DNA of 64,000 bases, taken from Musa acuminata AAA Group (taxonomy: Eukaryota > Streptophyta > Magnoliopsida > Zingiberales > Musaceae). Position 1 is the stretch's first letter. Every line of letters begins with the position of its first letter. Position numbers and translations under genes: made by a program. The notes below the pieces were generated by a model. It ran no database searches, was not told the DNA's origin, and saw only the letters and a program-made list of their open reading frames with translations. The stretch spans positions 18,790,501 to 18,854,500 of the forward strand of contig NC_088359.1 of assembly GCF_036884655.1 (NCBI RefSeq), written 5' to 3'. Positions 22,216 through 35,216 of this stretch are shown here, piece after piece.

Positions 22216-25200
22216 AAACCCACACCATCGCAAGCTAGGAGCAAGAGATGGTACCTTGATAGTGGATGCTCAAGGCATATGACCGGAGATCCATCTCAAT
22301 TCTCTAAGCTCACTAGCATAGACGAAGGCTATGTCACCTTCGGAGACAACAACAAGGGTAAAATCATTGGCAAAGGAACCATAGGTAACAAATCCAACTT
22401 CTTTATTGAAGATGTTTTGTTAGTTGATAGTTTAAAACATAACCTCTTGAGCATTAGTCAATTATGTGATAAAGGATACACTGTTAAATTCGAATCTAAT
22501 GCTTGCATCATTGAAAAACCACATAAAAACATGTCCATGATTGCATTTAAACAAAATAACGTATACACTATTGACATAAATGATTTGTGTAATGAAATAT
22601 GTTTTTCGGTTTTGAATGAGGATGCTTGGCTATGGCATAGAAGATTAGGTCATGCTAGTATGAAACTAATCACTCAAATACATCTAAAAAACTTGTAAGA
22701 GGAATTCCTCATATCAAGTTCATCAAAGATAATGTATGTGATGCTTGCCAATTAGGTAAACAAATTAAGGGTAGTTTCAAGACTAAGAATCAAATAAGCA
22801 CCTCTAGGCCCTTACAATTGATCCATATGGACTTGTTCGGACCAATCTCTACATCGAGTCTAGGAGGTAGCAAATACGCCTTTGTCATTGTTGATGACTA
22901 TAGCAGATATACATGGACCTACTTCTTAAAACAGAAAACTGAATGCTTTAGATATTTTACCAAGTTTTGTAAACTTGTTCAAAATGAGAAGGGTTCTATG
23001 ATTTCGTCAATTAGAAGTGATCATGGTGGAGAATTTCAAAACCATGATTTCCAAGAATTCTGTGAACTCAATGGATACAACCATAATTTCTCTACTCCAA
23101 GACATCCTCAACAAAATGGGGTAGTAGAAAGAAAAAATCGAAATTTACAAGAAATGGCAAGAACCGTGTTGAATGAACATAGCCTACCCAAATATTTTTG
23201 GGCCGAAGCCGTAAACACTGCATGCTATATTTTGAATAGAGTTCTAGTAAGACCCCTACTCACCAAAACTCCTTATGAGTTATGGAATAACAAAAAACCC
23301 AATGTTTCATATTTTAAAGTCTTTGGGTGTAAGTGTTTTATCTTGAATGAAAAGGATAACTTAGGAAAATTTGATGCTAAATCCAATGAAGGAATCTTTC
23401 TTGGTTATTCTTCGGTTTCTAAAGCTTTTCGTATCTTCAATAAAAGAACTTTAATTATTGAAAAATCCATTCATGTTGTTTTCAATGAGATTTCCGAAAT
23501 TAGGAAAAATGATCTTGATGATGATGTTAATTTTGATTCCTTGAATTTAAATGAAACCCCGTCTCCAACTGGCAACTTGGATGCATCCACTTCCCAGATT
23601 TCCTTACCCAAGGATTGGAAGTATGTAGATGCTCATCCTAAGGAGCTAATCTTAGGGGACACATCAAAGGGAGTTCAAACACGATCTTCTTTTAAAAATT
23701 TTTGTGCCAACGCCGCCTTTCTCTCCCAAATTGAACCTAAATGTGTTGATGAAGCCATGAAAGATGATTCATGGATTATCACAATGCAAGATGAATTGAA
23801 TCAATTTGAGAGAAATGAGGTGTGGACGCTTGTTCCTAGGCCAAATGACCATTTAGTTATTGGTACTAAATGGGTCTTTAGAAACAAGCAAGATGAAAAT
23901 GGTATCGTGGTTAGAAACAAGGCTAGATTAGTGGCCAAAGGTTTTAACCAAGAAGAAAGTATCGATTATGAAGAAACCTTCGCTCTTGTGGCTCGATTAG
24001 AAGCCATAAGGATGCTCCATGCCTATGCTAGCAGTAATAATTTTAAGTTGTTTCAAATGGATGTTAAAAGTGCTTTTCTTAATGGCTTTATTTCTGAAGA
24101 AGTCTATGTTGAACAACCTCATGGATTTGAAAATAATAGTCTCCCTAATCATGTGTTTAGATTAACTAAAGTTCTCTATGGTTTAAAACAAGCTCCAAGG
24201 GCTTGGTATGAGAGACTTAGTTATTTTCTCATTGAAAATAATTTCATAAAAGGCAAGGTTGATACTACATTATTCATCAAGAATTTTGAAAATAATTTTC
24301 TCTTTGTTCAAATTTATGTTGATGATATTATCTTTGGTTCTACGAATGAATCTCTCTGTGAATCTTTTGCTAAAACTATGAGTCTTGAATTCGAAATGAG
24401 TTTAATGGGAGAGTTAACATTCTTCTTTGGTTTACAAATCAAACAACTAAGCAATGACATCTTTATTAGTCAAACTAAATATGCTATGAATTTACTAAAG
24501 AAGTTTAATATGAAGAACTCAAAAGTCATTAACACTCCTATGAGCACCTCCACTAAGTTAGAAATTGATGAAAGTGGAGAAAGCTTTGATCAAAAAACTT
24601 ATAGGGGTATGATAGGAAGTTTACTCTACCTCACTGCAACAAGACCAGACATCATGTTCAGTGTAGAACTTTGTGCTAGATTTCAATCAAACCCTAAGAT
24701 ATCTCATCTCAAAGCAGTTAAAAGAATACTCAGATATCTTAATGGTACCACAAATCTAGGATTATGGTACCCAAAATCAGAGAATCTTGAGTTAATTGCT
24801 TATGCTGATGCGGACTTTGCTGGCTGTAGATTAGATAGAAAAAGCACATCAGGAACATGTCAATTCTTAGGACATGCCCTTGTTTCCTGGTCATCTAAGA
24901 AACAAAACTCGGTTGCACTATCAACAACCGAAGCTGAATATATTGCAGCAAGTGCATGCTGTGCACAAGTTGTATGGATGAAAAACACCTTAGAAGATTA
25001 TAAAGTTCATCTTAAAAATATTCCAATTAAATGTGATAACACAAGTGCAATATGCTTAACAAAGAACCCTATACAACACTCAAGAACAAAACATATTGAT
25101 ATCAGACATCACTTTATACGAGATCATGTTACGAATCATGATGTAATCATAGAGTTCATTGATACTAAACATCAACTAGCTGATATTTTTACAAAACCTC

Positions 25201-25265
25201 TAAGTGAAGAACAATTTGATTTTATAAGAAGAGAATTAGGAATGTTGATGTGTCCGAATACTTAA
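22216..25265 (+). pseudogene. Copia Pol of element F (protease, integrase, RT, RNase H)
   Basis: A polyprotein for particle maturation, integration and cDNA synthesis. Protease: [13 protein letters not shown], with the catalytic DSG Asp at 22258-22260. Integrase zinc finger: WLWHRRLGH then CDACQLGK (about 22628-22760). Integrase core: DLFGP near 22830, IRSDHGGEF near 23020, NGVVERKNR near 23120, a D,D,E arrangement. [43 protein letters not shown] and the active-site box YVDDIIFGS (24315 onward). RNase [42 protein letters not shown] one-base deletion near 22680 shifts the frame in the zinc finger; from 22818 to the stop the frame is open for 815 residues. Otherwise intact. Confidence 0.95.
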
Positions 25266-26105
25266 ACTAGCTAAAATTATTTTTCGGACTTTATTGAATT
25301 ATCAAATCACTTGATTAGTATTACATGCTTAGGTATCACTTGATCAAATAACATGTTAGAAATTATGTTTTGGAAAAGTTCATTTCATTTTCGGATTTGC
25401 TTAACCATTTGAATCGGATTTTCCTATACACTCTTATTTTTGGAAAAATAAGTTTCCTCTTTCATGCACAAAGAATTATAACATGTAAGGAGAAGAGTTA
25501 TTCAAAGCATTATACGTGTCATGCCTTCCTTTATGTGCTTGATAACCTACTTATATTGTCCTCTTGGAATCACATCTACCATGTTTTTTTGTTGATGACA
25601 AAGGGGGAGAAATATATGAATTGATATGGTTGCTATCACTGATGCTGATATGTTTGCTATCACCGATGTTGATATGGTTGCTATCACTGATGCTATGATT
25701 AGGCCATACTTGCATCACCTAGAAATATATGATTGCTATCATTGCTATATGCCCTGTATCAAAATATCAAACAAAAATTTGCATCGTACGAACTGATATC
25801 TTACCATGTGATGCAATGCTAAACTTGCTAAATATTCATATCATGTAATGATATCAAAATCTTGCTTCACAGCTTTACATGTTGATATCTTACAATATGA
25901 TGAATTGCTACAATTACCATCATTCAAACTGGTTATATTTGAAAATGAATGTCAAGCCTTGACATCATCTTCAAAGAGATACATCATGATAGGAATCATG
26001 ATAGGAATATGTCTCTTGAATTTATAAAGTTTTTAAATTCAAGAAGTATGGCATATAGACAGGGGGAGTTAAGGTTAACTCCATTATCAATTGATTGTCA
26101 TCATC
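25266..26105 (+). other. 3' noncoding region of element F
   Basis: No gene is visible; an 84-residue frame at 25370 has no family resemblance. It holds TTGTTGATGACAAAGGGGGA at about 25588-25611, an internal polypurine-like block. It is followed by three imperfect 24-bp repeats of TTGCTATCACTGATGCTGATATG type (25627-25700). ATAGACAGGGGGAGTTAAGG near 26055 is a further purine block. ORF3 of A and B is absent here. Confidence 0.7.
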
Positions 26106-26118
26106 AAAAAGGGGGAGA
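26106..26118 (+). other. Polypurine tract of element F
   Basis: AAAAAGGGGGAGA immediately before the 3' LTR (one T between). Confidence 0.9.
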
Positions 26119-26119
26119 T

Positions 26120-27843
26120 TGTTGAATCTCGGATTTTGATGATGAAATCAATTGTCAATTGTTTGTCTAATCTGTGTGTTGAGATAAGTGTGCAGGATTA
26201 ACTACGATGAAAGTAAGATATGCAGCAGGAGTTGCGCCGGAGTCATGACAATGATCACGTTGGGAGTTCAAGAGCTCGACGGAAGTTCAGACAGTCGTCG
26301 GAGGTTCTACGGGAACAAATCCGAGAAGTCCAGAAGCTTGCCAAAGGAGCTCGTCGGAACTTGCCAAGTGGATCGTCGCAAGTCCAGGAGTTTGCCGGAA
26401 GTCCGCAGGAGGATCACCGAGGGTTCGTCGGATGATCGACGGAAGTTCGCCGGAAACTTGCCGGAAAAAGCGATTGACGCACCGGAGCAAGCTGCAGAAT
26501 ATGTCTTAGGAAATAATCGTAGTTAGCACATTGATTAAGTTAGAAATGGGAGGTGATCTCATTAGCTTAATCTTGGGGCAATTGGGCCCCTGAAAGAATC
26601 AAATTGGGCCGAATGGATTAACCCATTTAGACCTTGATTGCTGTGGGAGGTGCAACCGCCCAAGCCAGGAGGTAGCACCGCCCAGACTATGTCTCCCAAC
26701 GAGACTGGGCGATGCAACCGCCCCAGCCAAGAGGTGGCACTGCCCCGGGCTCAATCTCCGAGCGAGACTGGGCGGTGCAACCTCTTCTGCCAAGAGGTAG
26801 CACCGCCAGAGCTCAAGTTTCGAGCTTTTCCAGGCGGTGCAACCTCCCCAGTCAGGCGGTGCAACCGCCTGAGCTCGGTCTTCGAGCTCTGGCAGAGAGG
26901 TGCAACCGCCCCTGACAGAGGTGGCACCGCCCAGAGGCTCAGTCTTCGAGCTCTGCCAAGCGGTGCAACCGCCCCAGTCGGGAGGTGCAACCGCCTGATC
27001 TCGTAATTTCGGGAATTGACAGAATTGAGCTCCAAATGTGAACTGGGTTGGGGCCTATAAATACCCCACCCATTCAGCACTGAAAGTATAGAACACACAC
27101 TCGAAATCTTGCTGTCATTTTGTGGTTCTTAGAGCTCAAAACTACTAGTTCTCCTCTTTCTGTTCTTCAAAGTTTGAGTTGTAAAGAGAGGAGAGAAAAC
27201 TTCTGTAAGGGTTGTCTCCTAAGCCCGTCAAAAGGAGTGAATCTGTAAGAAGGTGGTTGGCCTTCGCCTATTGAAGGAAGGCCTCTAGTCGACGTCGGTG
27301 ACCTCATCGGTGGAGGAAGCCAAAAGTGGAGTTGGTTAAGATTAACCGAACCACTGTAAATCTCGGTTTGCATTTCCTTTAAGCATTTTACCTTCACTAC
27401 AAACTTCTCAATAGTTACTGCCCTCTGCGATTTTACAAACAAGTTTCAACGTTTAGACGTAAATCTGCGTTTAGACGTAAATCTGCTTTTTCGTATGATC
27501 ATCATATTGCAGATTGCATTTACGTTTTGAGCTTTACCAATACTACACACTGCCTTTATACTCCTACTTAAACTACGTCTTATCTAATCAAGTGATTTAC
27601 GAATCAGCATTTAGACGTAAATTAGTTTCTTCGTACGAACTTCGGATTTCAGTTTGCGCCGATATTCTGGTTTTCATCATAGCTGCAAACTGCCTGCTTA
27701 GTTTGACATTAACATTGATTAGTATCAACTTTCATACAGAAGTTGTTTTTATCGGTCGAACGCAGCTTTCGATTTTAATCGCAGAAAGTTTTCCGCTGCA
27801 CTAATTCACCCCCCCCCCCCTCTTATTGCTCTCGATCCTAACA
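26120..27843 (+). repeat. 3' LTR of element F
   Basis: 1724 bp, TGTTGAATCTCGG...CGATCCTAACA, collinear with 18843-20581. The TATA box is at 27056-27063, the palindrome array at about 26642-27000 and the C-run is 12 bases. It differs from the 5' LTR by scattered substitutions and one fewer 18-bp repeat unit. Confidence 0.95.
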
Positions 27844-28665
27844 GTTATTTCTAGCTTTTGTCTTTTTTTCGATAAGATTCTCATCATGGGGCTGAAGTTG
27901 CAGCTCATGTTGCCTTTTGGTGTTGCTTTATCTGCGTGTATGTACATTAAAGAATGATCTTATAAAAAAAAACATTAAAGAATGATCAGAAAACAATAGT
28001 GCATCGTACTCAAGAAGTGAATCAAGGTAAACTATTAACCATTCTTGATTAATCAGACATCTATCGAGTCGATCCATTATTTTTCTGTTAGCAGCACCTT
28101 GATTACTCCAAGAGAGCCAATTACCCACAGATTTCATATCAGTCAATGCAGTAGTATCTATGTAATCATTAAAACTCTGAAGCTGACTTTTTGAAAGCTG
28201 TCTACCCCCCACTTATTCATTTGTGTACCAAACAGTATTAAAGTCACCAAGAACAATCGAAGGTACATTAAGACAACCATCTGCAATGTTAGTTAGATCA
28301 GACCACAGTGTAATTCTTTCTTGCATACTATTTGAAGCATATATACCAGTGAAATTGAATTGACAGCCATTATTTTTGTCCTCTACCTTAAGATGGATGA
28401 ATTGATCAGTAGCATAAATAAACCAAGCATTAATAGAGTTAGGATGCCATAAGACCCATATTCTACCAAAAGTTTCATTTGAGTCATTGGTAAACAGTTA
28501 TGCGTCCGGCCATATTAAATTCTTTTGAGCTTGAACGCACGATTGTTTAATTTTAGTTTCCACTAGAATAACAATATCACATGCGGCAGACTTGATTTTT
28601 CTGTTGAGCTCCCGACATTTCTCAGGCTTATTAAGTCCACAAACATTCCAGCATGTTATCTTCAT
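27844..28665 (-). pseudogene. LINE ORF2, N-terminal endonuclease
   Basis: The apurinic-type endonuclease that nicks target DNA for LINE priming. ORF2 begins at ATG 28665-28663 with MKITCWNVCGLNKPEKCREL, the plant L1 start (CWNVRGLN in the family), then AACDIVILVETKI. Stops follow, the first shortly after LIWPDA. Further on it shows VVFGDFNTV-like sequence near 28230 and QSFNDYIDTTALTDMKSVGN, WLSWSNQG, IMDRLDRCLIN (28170-28040), the C-terminal endonuclease motifs. A short duplication of ACATTAAAGAATGATC sits near 27943-27988. The rest of ORF2 resumes at 18842, across element F. Confidence 0.85.
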
Positions 28666-28760
28666 CAGTAATAAACAAATAAAAAGGTGGTAAGGTATTC
28701 ATCCTACGACTTTGGATGGACTATATCATCTTTTTTCTTATCCTTTGGTTTCGTATTTTC
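28666..28760 (-). pseudogene. LINE ORF1 end and ORF1-ORF2 gap
   Basis: The last codons of ORF1 (NTKPKDKKKDDIVHPKS) end at TAG 28706-28704, about 40 bases before the ORF2 ATG at 28665. The reading joins 41343-41534 across element A. The basic Lys-rich tail suits a nucleic-acid-binding ORF1 product. Confidence 0.7.
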
Positions 28761-30031
28761 TATTAAATCTCGGATTTTGATGATAAAATCAATTGATGGG
28801 TTAATTGATCTAATCGATATTATTGAGTTAAGTGTGCAGGATTAACTATGATAACCAGAAAACATAAAGCAAGAATACCGGAGTCAAGTTCGATGGACGT
28901 TTAAGAGTCCGAAGAATCGTCGAAGATGCTGCCGGAACCAACCGAGAAGAAATCGAGAACCTGTCGGAATTTTCGGAAGTTTGCCGAAGATATCGTCGGA
29001 AGTTCACGGAGATCACTGAGAAGGCTCGGCTACTCGTTAAAGTCATCACAAGTTCGGGAGCTTGCTGGGAGTCCGTCGGAAGAAGATTCGTCGGAAAGCT
29101 CGCCGGAACAAGACTCGACGTTCGCGGTTGAAAACTTGCTTACGATGTTTTTTTTTGTTATGTAGTTCACTTGTAATTAGGATTAGGATTAAGAGATAAT
29201 CCTATATCCTGGTTAGGGGCCAATTGGGCCCAAAACTAGACTTGGTTTTGGCTAAATTTGAAGCCCAACCAGTGAACCGAAGGGTCTGGCGGTGGCACCG
29301 CTAGACTGGGCGATTGCACCGCCCAGCACCCGAGAGCTGGGCAGTGGCACCGCCTGGGTTGGGCGGTGGCACTACCCAGCACCCGAGAGCCAGGCGGTGG
29401 CACCGCCCAGCACCCGAGAGCTGGGCGGTGGCACCGCTAGTATCGGGAACCAAATAAGATTCAAATTTTGGAGCCCAAATTTGAAACATCTTGAGGCCTA
29501 TAAATACCCCTCAAATCTCAGCTGAGATTACAACTTTTTGAGCAGCAATTGCTTGAGAGAAAGGTCTTAGAAAAGTCTTTGCTAGTCTTGTTTTCAATTT
29601 GCTAGTGTTCACCTCTTTCTTTCTTGCTGAAAATCGGTAAGAGAGTGAACCGCTTGTAAAAAGTTGTAAGAGGGGTATTTACCCTTCCCCTTCAAGAGAT
29701 TTGCTAGTGGAAGGTGGGAGCCTCAATGAAGAGGGGCCTCGCAAGTGGATGTAGGTTATTTGACCGAACCACTATAAAATCAGCATGATCTCTGGTTTGC
29801 ATTTACTTATTGTCATTTACATTACTGCAAACCATTTGCACTTTAATGCTCTACTTCTTTGTCTCCGTCTTACTTATCTCTTCAAGTTAAAACGCAATCA
29901 AAACGGTTTTAAACGAAAATGTTACTTTTATCGTACGAAGTTTCCGAAAGTGTTTAAATCGTCAAAAGTTTATCACACTTTTCAGCTGCACTAATTCACC
30001 CCCCCCTCTTAGTGCCGCTCCGATCCTAACA
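28761..30031 (+). repeat. 5' LTR of element A
   Basis: 1271 bp, TATTAAATCTCGG...CGATCCTAACA; the first dinucleotide TG has become TA. The palindrome array at about 29288-29440 is shorter than in F. The TATA box is at 29499-29506 and the C-run is 8 bases. Confidence 0.95.
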
Positions 30032-30033
30032 AT

Positions 30034-30045
30034 TGGTATCAGAGC
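30034..30045 (+). other. Primer-binding site of element A
   Basis: TGGTATCAGAGC, a full 12-base match to the initiator tRNA-Met type site, two bases after the LTR. Confidence 0.95.
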
Positions 30046-30083
30046 TACGCTCACTCTCATATTTGGTTTGATACCCAAGAGAG

Positions 30084-31657
30084 ATGGCTTACTCCGACAT
30101 ACATGAGGGTCATTCTATCACACGTCCACCCTTGTTTAATGGGTCGGATTATACTTATTGGAAGACTCGTATGAGGATCTTCCTCATTTCCATGGATTTC
30201 GAGCTTTGGACTATTGTTGAAAATGGATTTCAAAAACCTTCTCTTCCGATGAGCGAATGGAATGAATCGGAGAAGAAGGTTTTTGCCTTAAATGCAAAGG
30301 CTATGAATGCCTTGTTTTGTGCACTAGACAAAAATGAATTTAATCGTGTTTCAATTTATGATTCGGCTTTTGATATTTAGAGAACTCTTGAGGTCACTCA
30401 TGAAGGCACTAGCCGAGTGAAAGAGTCCAAAATCAACATCCTTGTGCACTCTTACAAACTTTTCCGAATGAAACCAAGTGAGTCCATCGGAGACATGTAC
30501 ACCCGGTTTACGGATGTCATCAATGGACTCAAAGCTCTTGGTAAAGATTTTACTAACTTTGAACTAGTAACTAAAATCTTAAGATCCCTCCCTAAAAGTT
30601 GGGATCCAAAAGTTACGGCCATTCAAGAGGTCAAAGACCTTAAAACATTCCCTCTTGAAGAACTCATTGGGTCTCTAATGACCTACGAAATGACATGTCA
30701 AGCTCATGACGAGCTCGAGAACCCCCATCCAAAGAACACGAAGGATATGACACTCAAATCACAAGAATACCACTTGAAAGGAATATCAAGTGATGAGGAT
30801 AGTGATAATGACATTGCACTTTTGACTCAAAAATTTTAAAAATATTTAAGAAAGAATAAATTTAAAAATAATACAAAAAATAAATTTGAACAAAAGAAGG
30901 ACCAAGTGATTTGCTATGAATGCAAAAAACCGAGACACTACAAGAACGATTGTCCTCAAGCCAAAAAGAGAACATCAAATAAGAAGGCGCTCAAGGCAAC
31001 GTGGGATGATTCAAGCGCGTCCGAAGAAGAGGAGTCCAACACCGAGCAAGTTGCTCATTATGCCCTAATGGCCATCGGAGAAGAGGTAACGGATTTAATT
31101 AATGCAGATTTACCTTATCATGAATTGTTAAATGCTTTCCATGAGTTATTTGATGAATGTAAGACAATTAGTAAAAAATATAAATTGCTAAAAAAGGAGC
31201 ATGATAGTCTCACTTGTGATATCGATAAATTAAAAACTGAATATCATGATAGTTTAGCTCCATGTATAAAATGCCATGATCTAGAATCTCTCCAAAAGGA
31301 GAACTTGCTACTTAAGGACACCTTGAAAAAATTCGAGGTTGGTAGCAAATCTTTGAACATGATCCTTACAAATAAGGGTCACGTTCCTAAAAGAAGTGAA
31401 ATCGGATTTGTGAGAAGTCCTCACCAAAATCCAACCACCTTCATTAAAGGCCCGTCTTACATGTTTGGCACCAAAGCAATTGCAACTTTTGTTGCAAATA
31501 TGGACATAAAACTTATAAATGTCCATTCCAGAAAATTAGTCCGAACAAACTAATTTAGGTTCCTAAAGGAACCATGATCAATTCTATGCAATATGATGAA
31601 CAAGTTTTTAAGGCACCCTAAAGAAAATGGGTACCTAAAAATAATCCCTTCTTGTAG
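30084..31657 (+). pseudogene. Copia Gag of element A (stops and frameshift)
   Basis: The ATG at 30084 opens MAYSDIHEGHSITRPPLFNG, then YWKTRMRIFLISMDFELW, the copia Gag domain. Nonsense changes are at 30378-30380 (TAG for Trp in DIWRTLE) and about 30837 (TAA for Lys in KFKKYLRK). The knuckle is CYECKKPRHYKNDC (Gly to Arg compared with B). A one-base loss near 31455, around the GPxLHV motif, shifts the second-knuckle region. Correcting for it, the terminal TAG at 31655-31657 is in frame with the protease, exactly as in B and F. Confidence 0.9.
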
Positions 31658-34600
31658 AAACATACACCATCACAAGCTAGGAGCAAGAGATGGTATCTAG
31701 ATAGTGGGTGTTCAAGACATATGACTGGAGATCCATCTCATTTCTCTGTGCTCACTAGCAAAGAAGAAGGGTACGTCACCTTCGGAGACAACAACAAAGG
31801 CAAAATCATTGGCAAGGAAACCATAGGGAACAAATTAAAATTTTCTATTGATGATGTCTTACTAGTTGATGGATTGAAACATAATCTCTTGAGTGTTAGT
31901 CAATTATGCGATAAAGGTTATATCATTAGATTTAAATCAAATGTGTGTATTATTGAAAAACCAAACCATAACATAACTATGATTGCATTAAAACAAAATA
32001 ATGTCTACACCATCAACCTTGATGAACTAAGTAATGAAATGTGCTTCTCCGCTTTAAATGATGATGCTTGGCTTTGGCATAGGAGACTAGGCCATGCAAG
32101 CATGAAACTAATATCTAAGATCTCATCTAGAGATTTAGTGCGAGAAATTCCAAATATAAAGTTTATTAAGGACAAAGTATGCGATGTATGTCAACTAGGT
32201 AAACAAATAAAAACTAGTTTCAAACCAAAAACTCAAATTAGCACCACTAGACCATTACAATTGATTCATTTGGACTTATTTGGACCAATTGACACGACAA
32301 GTCTAGGGGGAAGCAAATATACGTTTGTAATTGTGGATGACTATACTAGATACACTTGGACCTATTTCTTAGCTCACAAAAGTGATTGCTTCAAGTGTTT
32401 CTCTAAATTTTGTAAACTCACTTAAAACGAAAAAGGTTTCATGATTTCATCAATTCGGAGTGATCACGGTGGCGAATTTCAAAACCGTGACTTTCAAAAT
32501 TTTTGTAAGGTTAAAGGATACAATCACAACTTCTCCACTCCGAGGAATCCCCAACAAAATGGAGTAGTTGAAAGAAAAAATAGAAACCTACTAGAAATGG
32601 CAAGAACTACGTTAAATGAACATAGTTTACCTAAGTATTTTTGGGCCGAAGCCGTAAATACGGCTTGTTACATCATGAATAGAGTCCTAATAAGACCATC
32701 CTTATCAAAAACTCCCTATGAATTATGGAATAACAAAAAACCAAATATTTCCTATTTTAAAGTTTTCGGTTGTAAATGCTTTATTTTGAATGAAAGGGAT
32801 GCCTTAGGAAAATTTGATGCTAAATCCGATGAAGGCATCTTTCTTGGTTACTCTTCCGTTTCTAAGGCTTTTCGGGTTTTTAACAAAAGAACCTTAGTAA
32901 TAGAAGAGTCTATTCATGTAGTTTTTAATGAAATTTCTAATTTAAAGAAAAATGATTTTGATGATGATCTTGGTTTTGATAATTTGAATTTAAATGAACT
33001 CCCTCTTCAAAATAGCAACTTGGATGCACCTTCTTCCGAAATTTCCTTACCCAAGGAATGGAAGTATATAGATGCTCATCCAAAGGAGCTAATTATAGGA
33101 GATACATCAAAAGGGGTTCAAACTCGTTCCTCTTTCAAGAATTTTTGTGCTAACGCCGCCTTCTTTTCTCAAATCGAACCTAAACGCATTGACGAGGCCA
33201 TAAAAGATGATTTTTGGGTTATCGCAATGCAAGAGGAATTGAATCAATTTGAGAGGAATAAGGTATGGAAGCTTGTTCCTAGACCTAGTGACCATTTAGT
33301 CATTGGTACTAAATGGGTCTTTAGAAACAAGAAAGACGAAAATGGTATCGTGGTTAGAAACAAGGCTAAGGTTTCAACCAAGAAGAAGGTATCGATTACG
33401 AAGAAACCTTCGCTCCCTTGGCTCGATTAGAAGCCATAAGGATGCTCCTTGCCTATGCTAGTAGTAATAATTTTAAACTATTTCAAATGGATGTCAAAAG
33501 TGCTTTCTTGAATGGTTTTATTTCCGAAGAAGTATATGTCGAACAACCTCCCGGATTTAAAAATTCTCTTCTTCCTAACCATGTATTCAAATTGACTAAG
33601 GCTCTCTATGGCTTGAAACAAGCTCCTAGAGCTTGGTATGAAAGGCTTAGTTCCTTTCTTATTTTAAATAATTTTACTAAAGGCAAGGTTGATACTACAT
33701 TGTTTATTAAATATTTTGAAAATAATTTTCTTATTGTGCAAATTTATGTTGACGATATTATTTTTGGGTATTCGGATGAATCACTATGTGAATCATTTGC
33801 CAAATGTATGAGTCATGAATTTGAAATGAGTTTAATGGGTGAATTAACTTTCTTTTTGGGATTACAAATCAAACAACTTAGTGATGGTATATTTCTTAAC
33901 CAATCTAAATATACATTAGAATTGTTAAAACGATTTAACATGGATAATTCAAAAGCAATAAACACCCCTATGAGTACTGCGACTAAGTTAGATATGGATG
34001 AAAATAGTGAAAATTTCGATCAAAAAACATATAGGGGAATGATAGGTAGTCTACTCTACCTCACCGCGACTAGACTGGATATTATGTTTAGTGTAGGACT
34101 TTGCACTAGGTTTCAATCAAATCCTTAATTATCTCATCTTAAAAGTATTAAAAGAATATTTAGGTATCTTAAAGGAACTCCAAATCTAGGACTGTGGTAT
34201 CCAAAATCTGAAAAATTCGATTTAATAGCTTATGTAGATGCCAATTTTGGCGGATGCAGGATAGATAGAAAAAGTATATCCGGAACATGCCAATTTTTAG
34301 GACATGCACTTGTTTCTTGGACTTCCAAGAAACAAAATTCAGTTGCACTATCTACGACGGAAGCCGAATACATTGCTGCAAGTGCATGCTGTGCACAAGT
34401 TGTTTGGATGAAAAATATATTAGAAGACTATGGAATTCACTTCAAAAATGTTCTCATAAAATGTGATAATACTAGTGCCATATGTCTTACCAAAAATCCA
34501 ATTCAGTACTCTAGAACTAAGCATATCGATATTAGGCATCATTTCATACACGATCATGTCCTTAACAATAATGTTGTTTTAGAATTTATTGACACAAAGC

Positions 34601-34689
34601 ATCAATTGGCAGATATTTTTACAAAAGCCTTAAATGAAGACCAATTTGAATTCATTAGAAGGGAACTAGGCATGTTAAATTATCCCTGA
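31658..34689 (+). pseudogene. Copia Pol of element A (stops and frameshift)
   Basis: Same domain order as F. Protease DSG at about 31700; integrase finger HRRLGH with CDVCQLGK; core [43 protein letters not shown] and YVDDIIFGY (about 33748); RNase H ending ALNEDQFEFIRRELG. Lesions: TAA at about 32424 (Gln in LTQNEKG), a small deletion near 33370 (NKAK instead of [10 protein letters not shown]) that shifts the frame until 33418, and TAA near 34126 (Lys in SNPK). It ends at 34687-34689. ORF3 follows after a 530-bp gap with promoter-like sequence. Confidence 0.92.
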
Positions 34690-34861
34690 AAATAAGCTTG
34701 TTTGAATATATTTTTTGAAAAATGTCTCATCCTTTTCCGTTCTTCTATGGATTTGACTTCATCATTCTCCTTCGATTCAAGATGATATACTGAAGTACAA
34801 CTCATTATCTTTAACCTATCATGAGTCAAACACCTTAAAAAAAAAAAAAAAATCTCAGAAC

Positions 34862-35140
34862 GCCAGCGGTGGCACCGCCTGAGCGCTTGGGCGCCAGGCG
34901 GTAGCACCGCCTGAGCGGTCGGGTGCCAAGCGGTGGCACCGCTCGGTTTGGCGGTGGCACCGCCCGAGACACCCTATAAATCCCAAATGGTTAGGGCCGG
35001 CGGTGACACCGCCCCCAACCCGTGGAAGCCTTGCTCCAACTCTCCCAAACTCTCTCAATCCCTCATTCTAACCTCTACAAACCTTGGAGAGGGATTCTTG
35101 GTGGTCCAAGCTCTCCATCATCCAAGACACACTCCATAAG
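34862..35140 (+). promoter_or_regulatory. Promoter-like block and leader upstream of ORF3 (element A)
   Basis: Between pol and ORF3 lie four to five copies of AGCGGTGGCACCGCC-type palindromes (34862-34965), the motif otherwise found upstream of the LTR TATA box. Then comes CCCTATAAATCCC at 34972-34984, a TATA-box match, a fifth palindrome GGCGGTGACACCGCC near 35000, and a pyrimidine-rich leader up to the proposed splice donor. B (44446-44700) and E (63574-63854) have the same order, although their TATA-like site is weaker (TTTTAACCCG). I infer that ORF3 could be transcribed on its own. Confidence 0.6.
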
Positions 35141-35216
35141 GTAAAATCTTCCCTTCCCTTTCTTCTTGTTTTACCTACTCATTACAATTTCATATTTCTT
35201 TTATCATCTTGTCTAG
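35141..35216 (+). other. Probable 5' UTR intron of ORF3 (element A)
   Basis: ATAAG|GTAAAATC begins and TCATCTTGTCTAG|AAA ends a 76-bp AT- and T-rich stretch three bases before the ATG. B (75 bp) and E (75 bp) have matching borders at the same place. No transcript evidence is available here. Confidence 0.6.

Larger units (their letters stand above)
18843..27843 (+). mobile_element. Element F: full-length gag-pol Sirevirus-like retrotransposon
   Basis: 9.0 kb with LTRs 18843-20581 and 26120-27843, primer site 20584-20595, polypurine tract 26106-26118 and perfect GTTAT duplications (18838-18842, 27844-27848). Removing it joins LINE ORF2 across the RT/endonuclease linker. It has no ORF3. Gag carries a lost ATG and two stops, and pol one single-base deletion. 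The LTRs look very similar to each other, so it is probably not the oldest layer. Confidence 0.95.

Noticed and set aside
25370..25624. 84-codon frame downstream of pol in F as a possible extra gene
   Set aside because: No resemblance to ORF3 or any family, crosses the purine-tract-like block, and not conserved in A or B.
27167..27442. Minus-strand frame of 91 codons
   Set aside because: Shadow of the F 3' LTR region after the TATA box; antisense and not maintained in the other LTR.
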